Shown here one piece after another: positions 22,974 through 30,695 of a DNA stretch of 42,405 bases; within the stretch, counting starts at the first letter, position 1; the number at the start of each line of letters is the position of its first letter. The notes under the pieces were generated by a model. The model did not search any database, was not told where the DNA came from, and worked only from the letters and a program-made list of their open reading frames with translations. This stretch comes from Nitrosopumilus sp. (GTDB taxonomy: Archaea; Thermoproteota; Nitrososphaeria; Nitrososphaerales; Nitrosopumilaceae), in the NCBI GenBank assembly GCA_029862745.1, contig JAOTWS010000011.1, forward strand, positions 1-42,405. The letters are read 5' to 3'. The position numbers were made by a program, and so were the translations under genes.

Positions 22974-23828
22974 ATGACGCAGCTTTATCGAAGTCTCATT
23001 TTTGTTCCTGGAAATAACCCCAGATTTATTGAAAAAGCAAAAAATCTACAAGCTGACATTGTTTGTTTTGATCTAGAAGATTCTGTTCCAGATGTTGAAA
23101 AACCAAATGCCAGAAAATTAATTAAATCTGCATTAAAATCACGTGTTTTATACAAATCTTCAATTTTTGTTCGCACTAATTCTCCGACATCTGGAAAAAT
23201 CCCTGCTGATCTTAAAGAAATAGTTCAAAAAGGAATTGATGGAATTGTAATTCCTAAAGTAAATAATATAAAAGAGTTAAAACAATTTGAAAAAATTTTA
23301 TCTAGATTAGAAAAGACGAGAAAACTAAAAACAATTCAAATAATTCCTTCCATTGAATCTGCCGAAGGTGTAGTTAACACATTTAGTATTGCATCATTTG
23401 GAAAAAGAATCTCTGCAGTCGTCTTTGGTGTTTTTGATCTACTTAATGATTTAGGAGTTGAATATACAAAAGACTCTGAAGGGGCAAAGTATTCAAGAAG
23501 AAAAATTCCAGTTGATGCGCGTGCAGCTGGTGTCGCAGTGATTGATGCTATTTGGCAGGATCTTAAAGATCTTGAGGGGTTAGAACAAGATTGTAAAATT
23601 GGAAAATGTTTAGGATATTCCGGTAAAAGTATTATACATCCAGATCAAATTCCAACTGTTCATAGATTATTTCATCCTAACAAAAATGAAATTATATGGG
23701 CTGAGAAAGTATGTAAAATATATCTCGAATCTATTAAGAAAGGTACAGGTGCTACCACCGTTGATGGAAAAATGATAGATGAAGTACATTTCAAACAAGC
23801 AAAAGCACTTCTTGAACTTGTAAAGTAA
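22974..23828 (+). CDS. CitE/HpcH-type CoA-ester lyase
   Basis: 284 residues, TIM-barrel of the HpcH/HpaI-CitE family. Recognised features are RSLIFVPGNNPRFIEKA, DIVCFDLEDSVPDVEKPNARK (Mg-binding acidic pair), IFVRTN, GIDGIVIPKVN, IIPSIESAEGVVNTFSIA and LGYSGKSIIHPDQIPTVHRLFHP near the end. Bacterial relatives cleave citryl-, malyl- or citramalyl-CoA. This stand-alone form suggests a malyl- or citramalyl-CoA lyase/thioesterase rather than citrate lyase. The real substrate is not readable. It probably shares a transcript with the reductase upstream (9 bp gap). Confidence 0.88.
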   Translation: MTQLYRSLIFVPGNNPRFIEKAKNLQADIVCFDLEDSVPDVEKPNARKLIKSALKSRVLYKSSIFVRTNSPTSGKIPADLKEIVQKGIDGIVIPKVNNIKELKQFEKILSRLEKTRKLKTIQIIPSIESAEGVVNTFSIASFGKRISAVVFGVFDLLNDLGVEYTKDSEGAKYSRRKIPVDARAAGVAVIDAIWQDLKDLEGLEQDCKIGKCLGYSGKSIIHPDQIPTVHRLFHPNKNEIIWAEKVCKIYLESIKKGTGATTVDGKMIDEVHFKQAKALLELVK

Positions 23829-24439
23829 TAATTTTTATGTATTTAATATAAAACATATCATTAACTAATTTCATGCTAATATTTTCTTAATTATCTATTT
23901 TTTAGGATATCTTTTAGCTAATATTTTCTTTTTCGATATCTAATTTAATTTCCTAAAAAACTAAAATTTAGAAATCTCTTTTTCTTCATTAAGCACTATC
24001 CAAGATTTGATAATTAATTTATTAATATCCTATTTTTAATATTTCTGTATCTAAATATTTTAGGAACTTTAAACTTTTCAAAGATTTTTGAAATGATATA
24101 TTTTCCAAAATCTTCAAAATTATCAGTTACACATTTCATTAATTTTATTGATGTTTCGCTATCAAAAATAATTCTTGTTTAACTATGTTGTTCTAGTTGA
24201 TCTTAATATTTCAAATAATAGTATATTTTATACAACTAAAAAATAGAGATAAATTCTAAAATAAAGATCTTGTGGTTAGTGTAGCTAAAACCTAACTAAT
24301 TTAGAAAAATTGAAAAACTAAATACCATTTAGTTAAAAAACCATTCACAATGAATAAGTCAACGTCTATTGTTGACTTTTAATTAATTATTGTTTTGAGA
24401 ATTAGTATAATTATTATATTCCTATCTTCATATTGAATA
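23829..24439. other. AT-rich intergenic region of about 610 bp with inverted repeats
   Basis: No reading frame of note. The T-rich stretch after 23829 probably terminates the lyase transcript. Two perfect inverted repeats occur near the end: AACTAAAT-ACC-ATTTAGTT (24316-24334) and AAGTCAAC-(7)-GTTGACTT (24356-24378). They precede the promoter of the ribbon-helix-helix gene. Confidence 0.55.
24316..24378. promoter_or_regulatory. Two inverted repeats upstream of the ribbon-helix-helix gene
   Basis: Each repeat has perfect 8-bp arms, with a 3-nt spacer (24316-24334) and a 7-nt spacer (24356-24378). The second lies about 35 bp before a TATA-like TATTATATT (24412-24420) that is correctly spaced for the GTG at 24440. 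Autoregulatory operators of ribbon-helix-helix proteins often look like this. A terminator-like role is the alternative, since T-rich sequence follows the second. Confidence 0.45.
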
Positions 24440-24592
24440 GTGATTAAATTGAGTAAACGTGTAACAATCATGATTGATGATGATCTTGATAAAAAACTTC
24501 GACTTCGTCAAGCAAAACTAATTCAAATCAAGCAATCTTCATATAGTTATTCGAAAGTTTTAAATGATACTCTTCGTAAATCTCTGAAATAA
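24440..24592 (+). CDS. Small ribbon-helix-helix (CopG-like) DNA-binding protein
   Basis: A short frame from GTG 24440 (alternative TTG 24449) to TAA 24592, 47-50 residues. The sequence SKRVTIMIDDDLDKKLRLRQ is the classic RHH strand plus first helix, followed by SSYSYSKVLNDTLRKSL as the second helix. Such proteins bind DNA as dimers through the N-terminal beta strand, here RVTIMI. A TATA-like box sits about 24 bp upstream of the GTG, favouring a leaderless transcript. No toxin partner is adjacent (a TPR gene follows), so it is more likely a lone transcription factor than an antitoxin. Confidence 0.78.
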   Translation: MIKLSKRVTIMIDDDLDKKLRLRQAKLIQIKQSSYSYSKVLNDTLRKSLK

Positions 24593-24664
24593 TTATAGAT
24601 AATCAGTTTTTCTATCTTTTAGAATAGGTTATAGTTAATGAATTTTCATTAGATTATAGTAAAA

Positions 24665-25369
24665 ATGGTAAATCTACTAGATCCTTCAAATGTTATTACT
24701 CGAATGTTTCGTGCTGGAAAATATGATGAAATGTATAACTATTGTAAAGATTTACTAGATAAAATCCCTAATGATATGGTTGCACTTCAGAATATTTCAC
24801 TGTCACTGATTCATATGAAAAAATATTCAGAGGCTATTGTTTATTGTGATAAAGTTTTAGAAATAAAACCTTCAGATATCTATGCATTAAAAAATAAAAT
24901 TTATGCACTTGAAAGTATGAAACAATATAAACAAGTTTTAGAATTATGTGAAAAATTACTTTTAACTAACTCAAAGGATTTATGGACTTTAAACAGTATG
25001 GGGTTGTCTTTAAATGAATTAAATCGTCATGAGGATGCTATTGAATATTATGATATTGTTCTTGCAATTGATCCAAATGATGTTACTGCATTGATGAATA
25101 AAGCTATATCACTTAGTCATTTAGGAAATTATCAAGATGCACTAATCTACTATGATAGAGCTCAAATAATAGATCCAAATTTAAAAGAAATACCTATTGC
25201 TAAATCACATATATTTGAAAAATTGAATTTAAAAGATGATGCATTCTTAGCTGCTCAAGGAGTACTTAACAAAGATATGGAAAATATAAAAATTGATGCT
25301 AAAAAAAATAAATGTTCTGTTTTTCATCAATTTTGTAATGAAGAATTTGAAAATCTCAATTCTAAATAA
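24665..25369 (+). CDS. Tetratricopeptide-repeat protein
   Basis: 234 residues comprising about five TPR units: AGKYDEMYNYCKDLLDKIP, MKKYSEAIVYCDKVLEIKP, MKQYKQVLELCEKLLLTNS, LNRHEDAIEYYDIVLAIDP and LGNYQDALIYYDRAQIIDP. A polar tail of about 55 residues, with CSVFHQFC near the end, could hold a metal or disulfide. No signal peptide, so cytoplasmic scaffold for protein-protein contacts. Partner unknown. It lies just before the riboflavin genes but has its own spacing (49 bp), and functional connection is not indicated. Confidence 0.88.
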   Translation: MVNLLDPSNVITRMFRAGKYDEMYNYCKDLLDKIPNDMVALQNISLSLIHMKKYSEAIVYCDKVLEIKPSDIYALKNKIYALESMKQYKQVLELCEKLLLTNSKDLWTLNSMGLSLNELNRHEDAIEYYDIVLAIDPNDVTALMNKAISLSHLGNYQDALIYYDRAQIIDPNLKEIPIAKSHIFEKLNLKDDAFLAAQGVLNKDMENIKIDAKKNKCSVFHQFCNEEFENLNSK

Positions 25370-25418
25370 TTAATATTAATCTAAATCATTTTATAGAAAA
25401 GAATTTGTAATTAATTTA

Positions 25419-26003
25419 ATGTTTACCGGGATTGTTGAAGGTGTTGGAACCGTAGAAAAAATTTCTAAAAATACTAAAAACAGAAGTGCAGTCCAAATGA
25501 CTATAAATCTTGGTAAGCATTCAAAGGGATTAAAAATTGGTCAAAGTGTTGCTCTTAACGGTGTATGTCTTACGGCAATTAAACTTTCTAAATCTAATTG
25601 TGTTTTTGAGATGATTGAGGAAACCACAAAGAAAACAGATCTTGGAAATTTAAAAGTTGGTGGAGTTGTAAATATTGAACGAAGCTTAAAAGTTGGTGAA
25701 CGACTTGAAGGGCATTTTGTTTTAGGTCATGTTGATGATGTTGCAATTATTAAAAAGATTATAAAAAAACCTAAAGAAATTCAAATCTGGTTTGAAATCC
25801 CTAAAAAATTATCGAAATATGTAGTTAAAAAAGGCTCTATTGCATTAGACGGAATCAGTTTAACTGTTGTTGATATTAAAAATAATCTTGTTTTGGTTTC
25901 ATTAATTCCTCATACGATTGATGTTACAAATTTTCATACTAAAAAAATAGGCGACAAACTTAATATTGAAACTGATATTCTTGGAAAATATATTCTAAAA
26001 TAA
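25419..26003 (+). CDS. ribE: Riboflavin synthase, bacterial-type (lumazine-binding) enzyme
   Basis: 194 residues made of two homologous lumazine-binding halves. The first begins MFTGIVEGVGTVEKI, with GVCLTAIKL and ERSLKVGERLEGHFVLGHVD; the second has KGSIALDGISLTVVDI and IPHTIDVTNFHTKKIGDKLNIETD. It dismutates two 6,7-dimethyl-8-ribityllumazine molecules into riboflavin and the pyrimidine precursor. Many archaea instead use an unrelated riboflavin synthase (RibC type), so the bacterial/eukaryotic-type enzyme here is notable. First gene of the riboflavin cluster. Confidence 0.95.
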   Translation: MFTGIVEGVGTVEKISKNTKNRSAVQMTINLGKHSKGLKIGQSVALNGVCLTAIKLSKSNCVFEMIEETTKKTDLGNLKVGGVVNIERSLKVGERLEGHFVLGHVDDVAIIKKIIKKPKEIQIWFEIPKKLSKYVVKKGSIALDGISLTVVDIKNNLVLVSLIPHTIDVTNFHTKKIGDKLNIETDILGKYILK

Positions 26004-26013
26004 CATCGATTAT

Positions 26014-26037
26014 TTACCATTATAGTGGTAATTACCA
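26014..26037. promoter_or_regulatory. Overlapping palindromes before ribB
   Basis: TTACCA (26014-26019), six spacer bases, then the perfect 12-bp palindrome TGGTAATTACCA (26026-26037). The same hexamer is thus present three times in alternating orientation. TTTATAATTA at about 26050-26059 is the likely ribB TATA box just downstream. It may be an operator, or, with the following T-run, the ribE terminator. Confidence 0.45.
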
Positions 26038-26082
26038 ATTTTTTAGTAAACTTTATAATTAGATTATCCTAATTTTTTTAAT

Positions 26083-26748
26083 ATGTCTCTTGAATCTGCA
26101 TTACAATCTCTAAAACGTGGAGAATTTGTCTTATTGTTTGATTCAGCTGGACGTGAAAATGAAATTGATATGGTTGTAGCAGCAGAATTTATTACGCCTG
26201 AACATGTTGCTAGAATGCGTCAACATGCAGGTGGTTTACTCTGTATTGCAATTGATAATAATTTTGCAACATCTCTTAATTTGAGATACATGCATGAAAT
26301 ACTAGCTGATTCTGCTATTTCAAATAAAGATATGATTATGGGGTTGGCCCCTTATGGTGATCACCCAACTTTTTCATTATCTGTGAACCATTATCAGACC
26401 TATACTGGAATTACTGACAAAGATAGAGCATTAACAATTAGTGAAATGGCAAAAATCTTCAATGTTGATAATAGACAGAAAAAATTTACTTCATCATTTA
26501 AGACCCCTGGCCATGTTCCATTACTTATTGCATCCAAAGGATTGTTAGCAGCACGTCAGGGGCATACCGAAATGTCTGTTTATTTAGCACAAATTGCAGG
26601 TTTGACTCCTGTAACAGCAATTTGTGAAATGATGGATGCTGAAACATATGTTGCGCTATCAGTTGATAAGGCAAAAAAATATGCAAAACAAAATGGTGTT
26701 CCATTAATTGATGGAAAAGAACTTTTAGAATTTGCCAAGGTGAATTAG
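26083..26748 (+). CDS. ribB: 3,4-dihydroxy-2-butanone 4-phosphate synthase
   Basis: 221 residues, monofunctional RibB. The acidic Mg-binding loop FDSAGRENEIDMVVAAEFIT (about 19-38), the substrate residues in RQHAGGLLCIAI, DRALTI in mid-protein, TPGHVPLLIASKGLLAARQGHTE and the C-terminal ALSVDKAKKYAKQNGVPLID are all present. The enzyme makes the four-carbon unit of riboflavin from ribulose 5-phosphate. There is no RibA domain, as expected for an organism that starts from ArfA. ribH begins two bases after its stop. Confidence 0.96.
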   Translation: MSLESALQSLKRGEFVLLFDSAGRENEIDMVVAAEFITPEHVARMRQHAGGLLCIAIDNNFATSLNLRYMHEILADSAISNKDMIMGLAPYGDHPTFSLSVNHYQTYTGITDKDRALTISEMAKIFNVDNRQKKFTSSFKTPGHVPLLIASKGLLAARQGHTEMSVYLAQIAGLTPVTAICEMMDAETYVALSVDKAKKYAKQNGVPLIDGKELLEFAKVN

Positions 26749-26750
26749 TA

Positions 26751-27167
26751 TTGAACATTGCAATAGTAGTTTCGGAATTTAATGAAGAAATTACATCTAG
26801 GATGCTTGCTGTGGCTAAAGAAAAAGCAGCTTTAATGCAATTAAAAATTTCTTATACATGTATGGTTCCAGGATCTTACGATATGCCTATAATTATAGAT
26901 GCATTATTAGAAAAAAAAGAAATTGATGCTGTAGTAACTCTTGGTGCTATTATCAAAGGGCAAACAAAACATGATGAAGTAATTTCTCACTCTACAGCTA
27001 AATCCATCACTGATTTATCATTAAAACACCAAAAACCCGTCTCTTTGGGAATCTCTGGCCCTGGAATGCGTGAAAAACATGCCTTTGCTAGAATAAGACC
27101 TGTTGCTGAACGAGCTGTAGAGGCTGTTATAAGAATATCTGATGAACTGAAAAGGATTAAAAAATGA
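26751..27167 (+). CDS. ribH: 6,7-dimethyl-8-ribityllumazine synthase
   Basis: 138 residues with a TTG start; GGTG eight bases upstream, inside the end of ribB, serves as ribosome-binding site. Lumazine synthase features are IVVSEFNEEITSRML, MVPGSYDMPIIID, TLGAIIKGQTKHDEVISHSTA (substrate phosphate site, proton-accepting His) and a C-terminal helix EAVIRISDELKR. It condenses the RibB product with 5-amino-6-ribitylaminouracil. It is translationally coupled to arfA (ATGA overlap at 27164-27167). Confidence 0.95.
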   Translation: MNIAIVVSEFNEEITSRMLAVAKEKAALMQLKISYTCMVPGSYDMPIIIDALLEKKEIDAVVTLGAIIKGQTKHDEVISHSTAKSITDLSLKHQKPVSLGISGPGMREKHAFARIRPVAERAVEAVIRISDELKRIKK

Positions 27168-27916
27168 TTCAACTTAGTATCTTAAAAATTACTGAATATG
27201 GTCCTTGGACGTTAACCTTAGGTAGTGATAGAGAACATGAATTACAAATACTTCAAGCATCACTTTACAAAGAAGTTCAAAAATTATTTTCTGAGAAAAA
27301 CTGTATAGTTTTTCTAAATCGTGCAGATGAATTTTTTGTGGTTTCAAATGGTCTTGAATTAGAAGATCATATTCAAATCCAAAAAACTCTTGAAAAATTA
27401 TTTGATCTTCGGCTAACCATTTCAATTGGTTATGGAGAATCTCCATTTGAAGCAAATTTGAAGGCGTATGAAGGAAAAAAAAATAAAATTGTATTAAATG
27501 CGAAGTACAATATTTTTGGTTTTGTCAATGGGAAGTCTAATTCGAAAGTTTCCATTATGCATTTGGATGTTGATGATCTTACTTCAAAACGACAAACTAG
27601 CTCTCCATATGAAATATCGTCAATAATTTTTGAGTTGTATTACAAAATGATAAAATTTTTCCTAGAGCAAAATTCACTGACATTTTTCATGGGTGGTGAT
27701 AATTTTATGGTTGTCGCAAATGATGCTGGAAAAAATTCTGTGCAGAATTTTATTGATATGATAAAAAATACTGATAAAATTTATTTGAATTGTGGAATAG
27801 GTAATGGTAATTCTGGTAGAGAAGCGGTAAAATTAGCTACAAAATCTCTTGACACTATACGAAAAATTCGGGATTCCGGGAAAGAAAAACCTGAAGTTTA
27901 TGAATTATCATGTTGA
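27164..27916 (+). CDS. arfA: GTP cyclohydrolase III (archaeal riboflavin/F420 pathway)
   Basis: 250 residues, the usual length of ArfA. The cyclase-like double fold is visible: RADEFFVVSNG, TISIGYGESPFEANLKAYEGKK, then MHLDVDDLTSKRQ, the metal/nucleotide site FFMGGDNFMVVANDA and NCGIGNGNSGREAVKLATKSLDTIR. It opens the guanine ring of GTP to the formylated pyrimidine (FAPy), the first step of archaeal flavin and F420 synthesis. It overlaps ribH by 4 bp and the next gene by 7 bp, so the whole cluster is tightly coupled. Confidence 0.94.
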   Translation: MIQLSILKITEYGPWTLTLGSDREHELQILQASLYKEVQKLFSEKNCIVFLNRADEFFVVSNGLELEDHIQIQKTLEKLFDLRLTISIGYGESPFEANLKAYEGKKNKIVLNAKYNIFGFVNGKSNSKVSIMHLDVDDLTSKRQTSSPYEISSIIFELYYKMIKFFLEQNSLTFFMGGDNFMVVANDAGKNSVQNFIDMIKNTDKIYLNCGIGNGNSGREAVKLATKSLDTIRKIRDSGKEKPEVYELSC

Positions 27917-29100
27917 TAAAAAATATTAGTGTATTATCAGGTTCAGAATTAGATTTTATTCCAAATACAAATATCAGAATTCAGAATCAAAAATTCAAAA
28001 AAATTCAACCAAAAATTGAATCTGATAATAAAGAAGAATCTATTGATTGTGAAGGTCTTTTACTAATTCCTGGATTTATCAACGCTCATACTCACATTGG
28101 AGACTCGATTGGAAAAGATGTTACACTTAACAGTAGCGTTGATAAAAAAATACATCCTGTATTTGGTATTAAATCAAAAATTCTAAAAAATACTTCTGAA
28201 GAAAATTTAGCTAATTTTATGAAAAATACGTGTTATTCTATGATTAGAAAAGGAATAACCACTTTTGTTGATTTTAGAGAGGGTGGATTAGATGGTGTTC
28301 TCTTACTTCAAAAAGTGTTATCTGATATGCCTTTACGTTCAATTATTTTAGGTAGAATGGAGTTTTATCAGGGATCTTCAGAAATTAAAAAAAACCGTCC
28401 ATTTCCCAAATCAAAAAATCTGGAATTTTCTGCACTACTCAAAAAATGTGATGGTATAGGTATTAGCGGTGCAAATGAAAACAGCACTTCTGTATTGACT
28501 CGTTATTCAAAAATTACAAAAATTCGAGCCATTCATTCATCTGAAACTAAACAAAGTACTACTAAATCCAAAAAAATTACTGGAAAATCTGAAACAACCA
28601 GAGCTTTGTTTCTAAAACCTAATTTTCTAGTTCATATGACTTATGCCACAAAAAATGATCTTATTGCTACTGCAAAAGCAACTAGAGGAATTGTAATTTG
28701 TCCCAGAGCTAACTCATCACTAGCTGAGGGGATTCCAAACATCGAATTAATGCAAAAGGCAGGATGTACAATTGCATTAGGTACAGATAATGTTATGATA
28801 AATTCCCCTGATATGTTTAGAGAAATGGATTTTATTTGGAAAGTGACGATGGGAATTAACAAAAAAAGAATAGATCCAAAGGAAATTCTCAAAATGGCTA
28901 CTGTAAATGGTGGAAAGATTTTAAAAAAAAATATTGGAATAATTCAAAGTGGGAAGATTGCTGATTGTATTTTTCTTGATAAACATGCATTGGATTTAGA
29001 ACCTATGCATAACCCCCATGCGTCTATTGTTCATAGAGCATCTGAATCTGCAATTAAAGCAGTAATGATTGGAGGAGAAATTGTTTATGGGAAAATCTAA
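27910..29100 (+). CDS. Amidohydrolase-superfamily enzyme in the riboflavin operon (candidate deaminase or ArfB replacement)
   Basis: 396 residues, ATZ/TRZ-type amidohydrolase: an N-terminal beta-sandwich strip, then a TIM barrel. Metal and catalytic residues are intact: His60 and His62 (INAHTHIGDS), His209 with Glu212 (IHSSET, the HxxE seen in guanine- and S-adenosylhomocysteine-type deaminases), His242 (LVHMTYATKND) and Asp293 (LGTDNVMINSP). C-terminal NPHASIVH also fits. It lies between arfA and arfC with overlapping ends, where another pathway enzyme is expected. Known archaeal ArfB belongs to the creatininase family, and the archaeal pyrimidine deaminase has no assigned gene to my knowledge. 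Either job would suit this fold. Inference from position and residues only. Confidence 0.85.
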   Translation: MLIKNISVLSGSELDFIPNTNIRIQNQKFKKIQPKIESDNKEESIDCEGLLLIPGFINAHTHIGDSIGKDVTLNSSVDKKIHPVFGIKSKILKNTSEENLANFMKNTCYSMIRKGITTFVDFREGGLDGVLLLQKVLSDMPLRSIILGRMEFYQGSSEIKKNRPFPKSKNLEFSALLKKCDGIGISGANENSTSVLTRYSKITKIRAIHSSETKQSTTKSKKITGKSETTRALFLKPNFLVHMTYATKNDLIATAKATRGIVICPRANSSLAEGIPNIELMQKAGCTIALGTDNVMINSPDMFREMDFIWKVTMGINKKRIDPKEILKMATVNGGKILKKNIGIIQSGKIADCIFLDKHALDLEPMHNPHASIVHRASESAIKAVMIGGEIVYGKI

Positions 29101-29743
29101 ACCATACGTGATCCTTAGTGCAGCAATATCTATTGATGGAAAGATTGCCACTAAAACTGGTTTTTCTCATCTATCCTCAAAACAAGATAGTATTAGACTT
29201 CATAAATTACGATCTAAAGTTGATGCAATTCTTATAGGAAAGAATACTGTCTTACGTGATAACCCCATACTAACTGTACGTCATATAAAAGGAAAAAACC
29301 CAATTAGAATAATTCTGGATTCTAAGGGTAGTCTTTCTAAAAACTCTAAAATTTTACAAACAAGTAACAAAATTCCAACAATAATAGCTGTATCAAAAAT
29401 AATTCCTAAATCCAATCTTGAAAAACTTCAACAGTTTCCTGTAGAAGTAATCATTACCGGTAAAAAATCAGTTGATATTAAATCATTGTTAAGAAAACTT
29501 TCAGATAAAAAAATTAAAATAATCTTGGTTGAAGGTGGAGGAACTGTAAACTGGGAGTTTATAAAAAATAACCTTTTTGATGAGTTGATTGTTACAGTTT
29601 CTCCCTTTTTAATAGGAGGAAATAGTGCAATATCCTTTGTTGAAGGAAAAGGGTTTGAAGAAATATCAAAATCTCCCAAATTACAACTCAAATCTACAAA
29701 AAGGCTCAAAAATCATCTTGTTTTGAATTACGAAAAAGTGTAA
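29087..29743 (+). CDS. arfC: 2,5-diamino-6-ribosylamino-pyrimidinone phosphate reductase (RibD C-domain type)
   Basis: The true start is ATG 29087, nine bases after the strong Shine-Dalgarno GGAGGAG (29071-29077), not the TTG at 29069; 218 residues. RibD reductase-domain features are YVILSAAISIDGKIA, LHKLRSKVDAILIGKNTVLRDNPILTVR, NPIRIILDSKG, ILVEGGGTVNWEFIKNNLFDEL and SPFLIGG. It reduces the ribosyl to the ribityl side chain using NADPH. In archaea this precedes deamination. It overlaps the amidohydrolase gene by 14 bp. No RibD deaminase domain is attached. Confidence 0.93.
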   Translation: MGKSKPYVILSAAISIDGKIATKTGFSHLSSKQDSIRLHKLRSKVDAILIGKNTVLRDNPILTVRHIKGKNPIRIILDSKGSLSKNSKILQTSNKIPTIIAVSKIIPKSNLEKLQQFPVEVIITGKKSVDIKSLLRKLSDKKIKIILVEGGGTVNWEFIKNNLFDELIVTVSPFLIGGNSAISFVEGKGFEEISKSPKLQLKSTKRLKNHLVLNYEKV

Positions 29744-29779
29744 GTTATTATACTTTCTTTAAAATAAAATTACAAGAAA

Positions 29780-30037
29780 TTGGCAATAAAAAAGAAAACT
29801 ACAATAAAAAAGAAGGCTGCACCAAAAAAGAAGGCTGCACCAAAAAAGAAGGCTGCACCAAAAAAGAAGGCTACTAAATCAAAAGGTAAAAAACCAGCAT
29901 TTGGTGGATATGCAATTAGTTTTGCAGGTCGTAAAGAAACTGTAGAACAAGTATTTGGAAAAAAACCAATTGCACCAAGTGAAATGACCAAAAAGATTTG
30001 GGCATTTGTTAAATCAAAAAGCCTCTCTAATCGTTAA
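29780..30037 (+). CDS. Basic Lys/Ala-rich tailed protein, chromatin-like, 85 aa
   Basis: 85 residues with a TTG start. The first about 36 residues are a histone-H1-like tail of AAPKKK repeats. At the DNA level it is a perfect 18-bp tandem repeat (three copies at 29812-29865 plus part of a fourth). The globular C-terminus (FGGYAISFAGRKETVEQVF, then PSEMTKKIWAFVKSKSLSNR) resembles the end of a SWIB-type helical domain (compare itkkLWeyIk..nLq), though too short for a full one. TTTAAAATA lies about 20 bp upstream. A nucleic-acid-binding, chromatin-associated role is inferred from charge. Confidence 0.72.
   Translation: MAIKKKTTIKKKAAPKKKAAPKKKAAPKKKATKSKGKKPAFGGYAISFAGRKETVEQVFGKKPIAPSEMTKKIWAFVKSKSLSNR
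29812..29865 (+). repeat. 18-bp tandem repeat encoding AAPKKK
   Basis: Three exact copies of GAAGGCTGCACCAAAAAA with a partial fourth at 29866-29875. Being exact at the DNA level, the tail length probably varies between strains by slippage. Confidence 0.9.
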
Positions 30038-30135
30038 ATCCACGTGTTAACGATTATTCGTTAACTTATTTCTATCTTTTAATTATTTTTTTAAAATGAA
30101 TAAGATATAGATATTGGATTTATGATGAAACTATT

Positions 30136-30693
30136 ATGTCAACTGTATCACTAAGACGCGATCATGAATTAATAGAAAAAGTAATCAAAGCAATGGAGTC
30201 TACTGTACAATTATTGATAGATGGTAAACAAATTCCAGAATCGATTTTAATGCCAGTGATTGATTTTACAAAAAATTTTACTGATGTTTGTCATCATAGT
30301 AAAGAAGAGAAATCTCTTTTTCCTGCATTAGAACAAGCTGGTATGCCTAGTAATATGGGACCTATTGCTATGATGTTAATTGATCATCAACGTTCAAGAG
30401 AAATTGGCACCGAGATGGAAGAATCAGCCAAAAAATATCTTGGATCTGGAGATTCCTCAAAATTAATTTCTGATATGCAACAATATGTTGAACATATTAC
30501 AGAACACCTTTGGAAAGAAAATAATCGGTTATTTATGATGGCTGAAGCCAGATTACAATACGTTTCAGAAAAAGTAGACAAAGAATTAAATGAAATTGAA
30601 AAATCTAAACTTGATACTTTGGGAAAGACTAGAGAACATTATGAACAATTAGCTGAGAATCTTACAAAAGATGTTTCTCAACAAAAGAATTAG
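30136..30693 (+). CDS. Hemerythrin-domain protein
   Basis: 185 residues. A four-helix hemerythrin bundle carries the di-iron ligands: His10 (RRDHELIE), His53/His54 and Glu57/58 (CHHSKEEKSLFP), His84 (IDHQRSREI), and His120, His124 and Glu128 (VEHITEHLWKEN). A coiled tail (about 140-185, ESE/KEL-rich) extends beyond the fold. Stand-alone prokaryotic hemerythrins bind oxygen, store iron or sense redox/NO. The exact role is unknown. The acidic protein gene follows two bases after the stop, implying an operon. Confidence 0.9.
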   Translation: MSTVSLRRDHELIEKVIKAMESTVQLLIDGKQIPESILMPVIDFTKNFTDVCHHSKEEKSLFPALEQAGMPSNMGPIAMMLIDHQRSREIGTEMEESAKKYLGSGDSSKLISDMQQYVEHITEHLWKENNRLFMMAEARLQYVSEKVDKELNEIEKSKLDTLGKTREHYEQLAENLTKDVSQQKN

Positions 30694-30695
30694 AT

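Noticed and set aside
24440-24592. RHH protein as antitoxin of a toxin-antitoxin pair
   Set aside because: The following gene is a TPR protein 72 bp away with its own spacing, and no toxin-like ORF is adjacent on either side.
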